Below are positions 33,095 through 36,930 of a DNA stretch of 36,930 bases, piece after piece; positions within the stretch are counted from its first letter, which is position 1; every line of letters begins with the position of its first letter. Source of the DNA: Pseudomonadota bacterium (lineage in GTDB: Bacteria; Myxococcota_A; Bradymonadia; Bradymonadales; GCA-2716585); NCBI GenBank assembly GCA_005804885.1, contig SYOX01000099.1:1-36930 (forward strand), written 5' to 3'. A program made the position numbers and the translations under genes. The notes beneath the pieces were generated by a model. It worked only from the letters and a program-made list of their open reading frames with translations. It ran no database searches and was not told where the DNA came from.

Positions 33095-33664
33095 GTGAAG
33101 GTTCAGCTCTCCGACATCGGTGAGAAGGGGATTGAGGTCAGCTTCGAGTTGGACAAGGACCAACTCAACGGGCTGATCATGGACCCTCAAGAGGAGTACC
33201 GCGGCGCGGGTCAGGGGCTCAAGGTCCACCTGCGCCTGGATCGGGCCGACGACGTGATCCTGGTCAAGGGTCGCTTCGTGGCCGAGGTCGGGTACGACTG
33301 CTCGCGATGCGCCGCCGAGCTGTCCAGCCACCTCGACGCGCCGCTGGAGGCGGTGTTGATGCCGGCTCCCGTGGCGGCCCGTGGCGGGGACGAGGAGGAG
33401 ATCGAGCTGGTGGCCGAGGATCTCGACGTGACCTTCTACGAGGGTGTCGAGGTGGATTTGCACCAGATCGTCCGCGAGGCGATTTTTCTGGAGGTGCCCT
33501 CCTACCCCTCCTGCGGCATCGAGCCGCAAGAGGACTGCGAGCGCTGGCAGGCCAACATCGGCCAGAGCGTCCGCGAGATGGAGGCGCAGCGCCACGATCT
33601 GCGCTGGGACGCGCTGGCGACCATCAAGGCAAAGATGGTCAACGGCCAGTCCAGCGAGGACTGA
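33095..33664 (+). CDS. yceD: YceD-family (DUF177) protein
   Basis: 189 aa. The family core is visible: 'VKGRFVAEVGYDCSRCAAEL' with the conserved Cys pair (69 and 72), and later 'EVDLHQIVREAIFLEVPSYP'. The gene's place directly before rpmF is the hallmark of the family, which has been linked to 23S rRNA/ribosome biology. The C-terminal CXXC knuckle of many members is reduced here: 'PSCGIEPQEDC' has only two Cys. GTG 33095 has AAGGA about eight bases upstream. Promoter and inverted repeat at 32984-33014. Confidence 0.9.
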   Translation: MKVQLSDIGEKGIEVSFELDKDQLNGLIMDPQEEYRGAGQGLKVHLRLDRADDVILVKGRFVAEVGYDCSRCAAELSSHLDAPLEAVLMPAPVAARGGDEEEIELVAEDLDVTFYEGVEVDLHQIVREAIFLEVPSYPSCGIEPQEDCERWQANIGQSVREMEAQRHDLRWDALATIKAKMVNGQSSED

Positions 33665-33682
33665 GCAGAAGTGATGTCAACC

Positions 33683-33710
33683 GGCCCGCTGTATTGATGA
33701 GCAGCGGGCC
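33683..33710 (+). promoter_or_regulatory. Perfect hairpin in the yceD-rpmF gap
   Basis: GGCCCGCTG/CAGCGGGCC with a 10-nt loop, a 9-bp stem. It ends nine bases before the GGAG ribosome site of rpmF and may affect rpmF translation or mRNA processing. Confidence 0.45.
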
Positions 33711-33730
33711 AATGAGATGGAGTACGATCA

Positions 33731-33916
33731 ATGGCTGTCCCCAAGAAGAGAAAGTCGAAGGCCAAGACCCGCTCGCGCCGCGCCCAGCACGACAAGACCT
33801 TCGCCACGACGCTGGGCTGGTGCGGCAACTGCGGTGAGCCGAAGCAGCCCCACCGGATCTGCCTCTCGTGCGGCTTCTACAACGGCCGCGCGGTCCTGCC
33901 CGTGGTCGCTGTCTGA
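33731..33916 (+). CDS. rpmF: 50S ribosomal protein L32
   Basis: 61 aa, the usual length. It starts with the hallmark 'MAVPKKRKSKAKTRSRRAQH' and has an intact zinc ribbon of four Cys at 31, 34, 44 and 47 ('CGNCGEPKQPHRICLSCG'). GGAG stands upstream of the ATG. It follows yceD after 66 bp as in most bacteria. Having all four Cys marks the zinc-containing form of L32. Confidence 0.98.
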   Translation: MAVPKKRKSKAKTRSRRAQHDKTFATTLGWCGNCGEPKQPHRICLSCGFYNGRAVLPVVAV

Positions 33917-33926
33917 GCTTGAGTCC

Positions 33927-33994
33927 GCCGCCGACCGCAGGGCCGGCGGCTCCACAACCTGGCTGTTGAGGGCGCGCCGCTTGAGGTGGCGCGC
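33927..33994 (+). promoter_or_regulatory. Two GC-rich hairpins before the ACP-RpiB gene
   Basis: GCCGCCG/CGGCGGC (33927-33933, 33944-33950) and GCGCGCC/GGCGCGC (33972-33978, 33988-33994). The second ends five bases before the ATG at 34000 and carries a GAGG in its loop. Either could end the rpmF message or mask the next start. Confidence 0.45.
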
Positions 33995-33999
33995 GAGCG

Positions 34000-34743
34000 A
34001 TGTCCTCTGAGATATCCACCCGAATCCTGGCGCTGATCGCGGACGTCCTGGAGATGAAGGTCTCTGACGTGCGCCCGGAGCGCCACCTCTTCAGCGATCT
34101 CGGCGCCAGCTCTCTGGACATCGCCGAGATGGTCTGGCGCATCGAGGACGACCTGGCCTTTGGCCTGGGCGAGATCCCCGATGACGTGCTGGAGCATATC
34201 CGCACTGTCGGTGACATCGTCGACTTCATCGAGAAGCGCTCCCGAGGCGGGAAGGCGGCCCCGGTCGAGGGCGCCGAGGCCGCCGTCGCCATTGGCGCCG
34301 ATCACCGCGGGCAGGCGCTGGCCGTGGCTCTGGAGCACCTCCTGGAGCGCCAGGGCCTCAGGGTGCGGCTGATTGGCCCCGAGGGCATCACCCCGACCCC
34401 CATCGACTTCCCCGAGATCGCCGAGGCGATCGCCCACCTCGTCGCGCGCGGCGAGGTCTCCCGAGGGGTCCTGGTCGGCCGCGACGGCGTCGGCATGTCC
34501 ATCGCGGCCAACAAGGTCGAGGGGATACGCGCGGCGGCGGCCCACGACCCCTACACCGCGCGCCTGGCCCGCGCGCGCCACGACGCCAACGTCCTGTGCC
34601 TGGGGGCCGGTCAGATCGGGGAGGACCTCGCGCGCGAGTGCCTGGCCGCCTTCCTGGCGGTGGAGTTCGACCCCGGAGACGACGGCCGGAACCTGCGGCG
34701 CGTCGGCCGCATCCACGAGATCGAGCGGCGCAGGGGATCTTGA
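34000..34743 (+). CDS. Acyl carrier protein - RpiB (ribose-5-phosphate isomerase B-like) fusion
   Basis: 247 aa, one open frame. Residues ~1-80 are an acyl carrier protein: 'DVRPERHLFSDLGASSLDIA' contains the phosphopantetheine Ser (38) in an SSL version of the DSL motif, and 'EIPDDVLEHIRTVGDIVDFI' matches helices III-IV. After a linker of about 17 residues comes the RpiB/LacAB fold (95-243): 'IGADHRGQ', 'GVGMSIAANKVEGIRAA', 'AHDPYTARLARARHDANVLC', 'RNLRRV'. Known RpiB catalytic residues are changed: Gly160 stands where E. coli has Cys66, and Met166 where M. tuberculosis has Glu75. The base His182 and phosphate-binding Arg are kept. ATG 34000 is the only good start. The gene lies where other genomes have acpP-fabF-rpiB. 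Confidence 0.85.
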   Translation: MSSEISTRILALIADVLEMKVSDVRPERHLFSDLGASSLDIAEMVWRIEDDLAFGLGEIPDDVLEHIRTVGDIVDFIEKRSRGGKAAPVEGAEAAVAIGADHRGQALAVALEHLLERQGLRVRLIGPEGITPTPIDFPEIAEAIAHLVARGEVSRGVLVGRDGVGMSIAANKVEGIRAAAAHDPYTARLARARHDANVLCLGAGQIGEDLARECLAAFLAVEFDPGDDGRNLRRVGRIHEIERRRGS

Positions 34744-34768
34744 CGCTCGGCGTCAACTCAACTAGCAA
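34740..34768 (+). promoter_or_regulatory. Promoter TTGACG-N17-TAGCAA with 7-bp inverted repeat
   Basis: The -35 (34740-34745) overlaps the stop codon of the ACP-RpiB gene; the -10 is at 34763-34768. TTGACGC-TCG-GCGTCAA (34740-34756) is a perfect inverted repeat over the -35, a likely operator. The leader of ribD is about 70 nt and shows no FMN riboswitch. Confidence 0.5.
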
Positions 34769-34845
34769 GATGGACCGATCGCGCCTCTCCTGGCGCCCGC
34801 TGGATTGACGACCTGCCCCGCGCGCCTCGAAGACCGCAGGACACC

Positions 34846-36060
34846 ATGATCTCGCCCTCCGAGCCCCCCCTTGACCTGACCGCGATCCTCGCCCCCGAGC
34901 GGGCCGAGGACGCTCACTTCATGGGGATGGCGCTGGACGAGGCCCGCATGGCCTGGGGGCGCACCAGCCCCAACCCCATGGTCGGGGCGGTCCTGGTGCG
35001 CGATGGCCGCGCCGTCGCCCGCGGCCACCACGTCCGCGCCGGGCTCGACCACGGCGAGGTCGCCGCCCTCAAGGACGCCCGCGAGCGGGGGGTCGATCCG
35101 CGCGGCTGCGTCCTCTACGTCAACCTGGAGCCCTGCTGCGTCTTTGGCCGCACGCCGCCCTGCACCGACGCGCTGCTCGACGCCGGACTCTCTCGCGTCG
35201 TGGCCGCGATGATCGACCCCTCCCCGCGCGTCCAGGGGCGGGGGCTGGCGCTGCTGCACGCCGCGGGCGTCGAGGTCACCTGCGGCGTGCTTGAGGGCGC
35301 CGCGCGCGCCTTCAACGCCCCCTTCGTCACGCTGACGACCCTCGGCCGCCCGCACGTCACGGCCAAGGTCGCCATGAGCCTCGACGGCAAGATCGCCACC
35401 CGCACGGGCGACTCCTTCCCGATGACCGGCGAGGAGGCCCGGCGCTCGGTCCACAAGCTGCGCGACCGCGTCGACGCCATCCTCGTCGGCCGCGTCACGG
35501 CCCAGCGGGACGACCCGCGCCTGACCTGCCGGCTGTCGCCCGGCGAGGCCGGCCCCGGCGGCCCCCGCGATCCCACGCGGGTCCTGATCGACCCCGAGCT
35601 GAGGCTCTCGCCCGAGGCGGCCCTGCTTCGCCTCCACGCCAGCGGCCTGTCCACCGCCCAGACCTGGGTGATCGCCGCGTCCGACGTGGTCGAGCGCGGC
35701 CACACCCTCGACGCCGCCGGGGTCGAGGTGATACCCTGCCCGCGCCAGGAGGGGAGCCCGGCGCTGGACCTCGGGATCTTGATGGAGATCCTGGCCCGAC
35801 GGGAGATATGCAGCCTCCTGGTCGAGGGCGGCGGCGAGACGCTGGCCGGCTTCGCCCGCGCGGGGCTGATCGACGCCTGGATCGCGCACATAGCGCCGAT
35901 CCTCGTCGGCGGCAGGCAGGCCCAGAGCCCGCTGGCGGGCCTCGGCGTCGCCGGGCTCGGCGAGGCGATCAAGGCACGGGGGCCCCTGCGCGTCCGGCGC
36001 CTGGGCGATGACATTGAGATCGCGGCGGCGGTGGCGGGCGATGTTTACGGGCTTGATTGA
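34846..36060 (+). CDS. ribD: Riboflavin biosynthesis deaminase/reductase RibD
   Basis: 404 aa. The N-terminal deaminase domain has 'SPNPMVGAVLVRDG', the zinc/proton motif 'DHGEVAALKDA' (HGE instead of the common HAE) and 'EPCCVFGRTPPCTDALLDAG' with Cys97 and Cys106. The C-terminal reductase domain begins at about residue 165 ('PHVTAKVAMSLDGKIATRTG', 'ILVGRVTAQRDDPRLTCR', 'LLVEGGGETLAGF'). It performs the second and third steps of riboflavin synthesis from GTP. AGGACA precedes the ATG. The stop overlaps ribE by 20 bp. Confidence 0.96.
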   Translation: MISPSEPPLDLTAILAPERAEDAHFMGMALDEARMAWGRTSPNPMVGAVLVRDGRAVARGHHVRAGLDHGEVAALKDARERGVDPRGCVLYVNLEPCCVFGRTPPCTDALLDAGLSRVVAAMIDPSPRVQGRGLALLHAAGVEVTCGVLEGAARAFNAPFVTLTTLGRPHVTAKVAMSLDGKIATRTGDSFPMTGEEARRSVHKLRDRVDAILVGRVTAQRDDPRLTCRLSPGEAGPGGPRDPTRVLIDPELRLSPEAALLRLHASGLSTAQTWVIAASDVVERGHTLDAAGVEVIPCPRQEGSPALDLGILMEILARREICSLLVEGGGETLAGFARAGLIDAWIAHIAPILVGGRQAQSPLAGLGVAGLGEAIKARGPLRVRRLGDDIEIAAAVAGDVYGLD

Positions 36061-36727
36061 GGACATCGGGACGATCCAGCGGGTCGACAGCGGCGCGGAC
36101 AACACGCGCGTCGCCGTCGCCTGCAACCTCGACACCCGCACGCTGACGCTGGGCGAGTCCGTCGCCGTCGACGGCGCCTGCTTCACCGTCGTGGACTTCA
36201 AGACCGGCGCCTTCGACTTCGAGGCCAGCCGCGAGAGCCTGGCGCGGACCACGCTGGCCGACAAGGGCGCCGGCGACAAGGTCCACCTCGAGCGCGCCAT
36301 GGTCCTGGGCGGCCGCCTCGGCGGGCACCTGGTCCAGGGCCACGTCGACGCCACCGGCCTCGTCGAGGCGCTGCGCCGCGAGGGCAATGCCGTCCGGATC
36401 GAGGTCCGCGCCCCGGCCTCGGTGGCCGCCCTGCTCGTCCCCAAGGGCTCGATCGCGATCAACGGCGTCAGCCTGACGGTCAACGGCGTCACGGACGCAG
36501 GCGAGGGCGCCGTCTTTGACGTCGCGATCATCCCCTTTACGGGCCAGAAGACGCTGCTGACCGCCCTTGAGCCGGGGCAGCGCGTCAACCTTGAGGCCGA
36601 TATCATCGGGAAGTACGTCCAGCGCCTCCTCGGGCGAGGCCAGCGAGCGCTGGGCGACCTCGAAGGCGGCCTCGAAGACAAGGGCGGGCTGACGCTGGAC
36701 GTCCTGCGCCGCCACGGCTACACGTGA
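36041..36727 (+). CDS. ribE: Riboflavin synthase alpha chain
   Basis: 228 aa, two lumazine-binding repeats. It begins 'MFTGLIEDIGTI' as the family does, then 'LGESVAVDGACFTVVDF', 'GRLGGHLVQGHVDATG', and the second repeat's 'KGSIAINGVSLTVNGV', ending 'NLEADIIGKYVQRLL'. It dismutates two 6,7-dimethyl-8-ribityllumazine molecules to riboflavin. The start ATG 36041 lies inside the end of ribD (20-bp overlap), indicating translational coupling. Confidence 0.96.
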   Translation: MFTGLIEDIGTIQRVDSGADNTRVAVACNLDTRTLTLGESVAVDGACFTVVDFKTGAFDFEASRESLARTTLADKGAGDKVHLERAMVLGGRLGGHLVQGHVDATGLVEALRREGNAVRIEVRAPASVAALLVPKGSIAINGVSLTVNGVTDAGEGAVFDVAIIPFTGQKTLLTALEPGQRVNLEADIIGKYVQRLLGRGQRALGDLEGGLEDKGGLTLDVLRRHGYT

Positions 36728-36732
36728 GGACC

Positions 36733-36930
36733 ATGCAAGAGCGCGCGATCGACAGCAACCAGACCTCCATCGAGCGGGTCCAGCACGCCATCCACGCCAT
36801 TCGAAAGGGCGAGATGGCGAGGATCGCGTGCAACTTGGTGGCGAGTAAACCGGTGACGGAGAGACGGCGGTCGCTCACGAATGGCGACAGCATCGCCAGG
36901 ACGAAGATCGAAACGTCGATGCCGTCGAAC
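36733..36930 (+). CDS. ribBA: Start of ribBA (3,4-dihydroxy-2-butanone 4-phosphate synthase), 3' end outside window, similarity lost after ~28 codons
   Basis: The ATG at 36733 lies five bases after the ribE stop, with GAGGA just upstream, the expected place of ribBA. The first residues ('TSIERVQHAIHAIRKGEM') match the start of RibB, which in the family continues with a 'VxVDDEDRENEGDL' metal-binding block. Here the frame stays open but reads 'ARIACNLVASKPVTERRRSL', with no resemblance. The base composition after 36817 is less GC-rich. Either a recombination event or an assembly join is likely near 36817; the beginning of the gene is reasonable, the rest is not supported. Confidence 0.55.
   Translation, partial: MQERAIDSNQTSIERVQHAIHAIRKGEMARIACNLVASKPVTERRRSLTNGDSIARTKIETSMPSN

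Noticed and set aside
34769..34845. FMN riboswitch before ribD
   Set aside because: The leader is about 70 nt and lacks the conserved AGGGGCA-type and multi-stem elements of the RFN element.
36603..36893. A minus-strand gene at the right edge
   Set aside because: Most of it is antisense to ribE; only the outer ~110 bp might be a separate gene, and that is covered under the junction finding.

Overview
The window is a high-GC, mostly gene-dense chromosomal segment. It most resembles a Myxococcota/Bradymonadia-like (former deltaproteobacterial) organism. Pointers are: large secreted Cys-rich repeat lipoproteins with a 'DNDCDG' MopE-like motif, eukaryotic-type Ser/Thr kinases with the myxobacterial-style 'HRDVSPHN' loop and a PEGA tail, an AgmX/PglI-like C-terminus, an MlaD protein with a beta-rich tail, and a yceD-rpmF-...-rpiB-ribD-ribE-ribBA cluster. 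The placement rests on remembered family distributions, not on a search. No rRNA, tRNA, CRISPR array or transposase was seen.

Layout, left to right. (1) 1-6.8 kb: the 3' end of etfA, a LURP-one-like protein and a secreted UshA-type nucleotidase on +. On - there is a five-helix membrane protein with low-complexity linkers, and a long-chain acyl-CoA synthetase. (2) 7.1-12.2 kb: two adjacent Cys-rich repeat lipoprotein genes (1317 and 352 aa) forming one operon. (3) 12.2-18.2 kb: a 43-bp tandem repeat, an EcsC-like gene divergent from a type-II NADH dehydrogenase, a minus-strand pair made of a short gp5/VgrG-like spike and a zinc-ribbon methyltransferase, and an extensin-like (M15-type) lipoprotein. 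(4) 18.2-24.2 kb: an oligopeptide-type ABC operon with a membrane-tethered binding protein and two permeases carrying large insertions but no ATPase, followed by a PKD-domain lipoprotein. (5) 24.2-24.7 kb: a non-coding cluster of several related repeat families between convergent genes. (6) 24.7-28.4 kb: two divergent Ser/Thr kinase genes. (7) 28.5-32.9 kb: an AgmX-like secreted protein, a signal peptidase I homologue lacking both catalytic residues, MlaE and MlaD. (8) 33.0-36.9 kb: yceD, rpmF, an in-frame fusion of an acyl carrier protein to RpiB, ribD, ribE and the start of ribBA. The reading of ribBA loses family similarity at about 36817.

The most unusual items are the ACP-RpiB fusion and the signal peptidase-like protein. 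The fusion lacks both known RpiB catalytic bases and sits where other genomes carry a whole fab gene block. The signal peptidase-like protein has Gly and Arg in place of the catalytic Ser and Lys, and its gene abuts mlaE. Also notable are the ATPase-less ABC and Mla operons, the gp5-like spike/methyltransferase pair and the composite intergenic repeat cluster. Promoters of the form TTGACR-N16/18-TAnnnn recur before many operons, and at least three overlap or abut inverted repeats.
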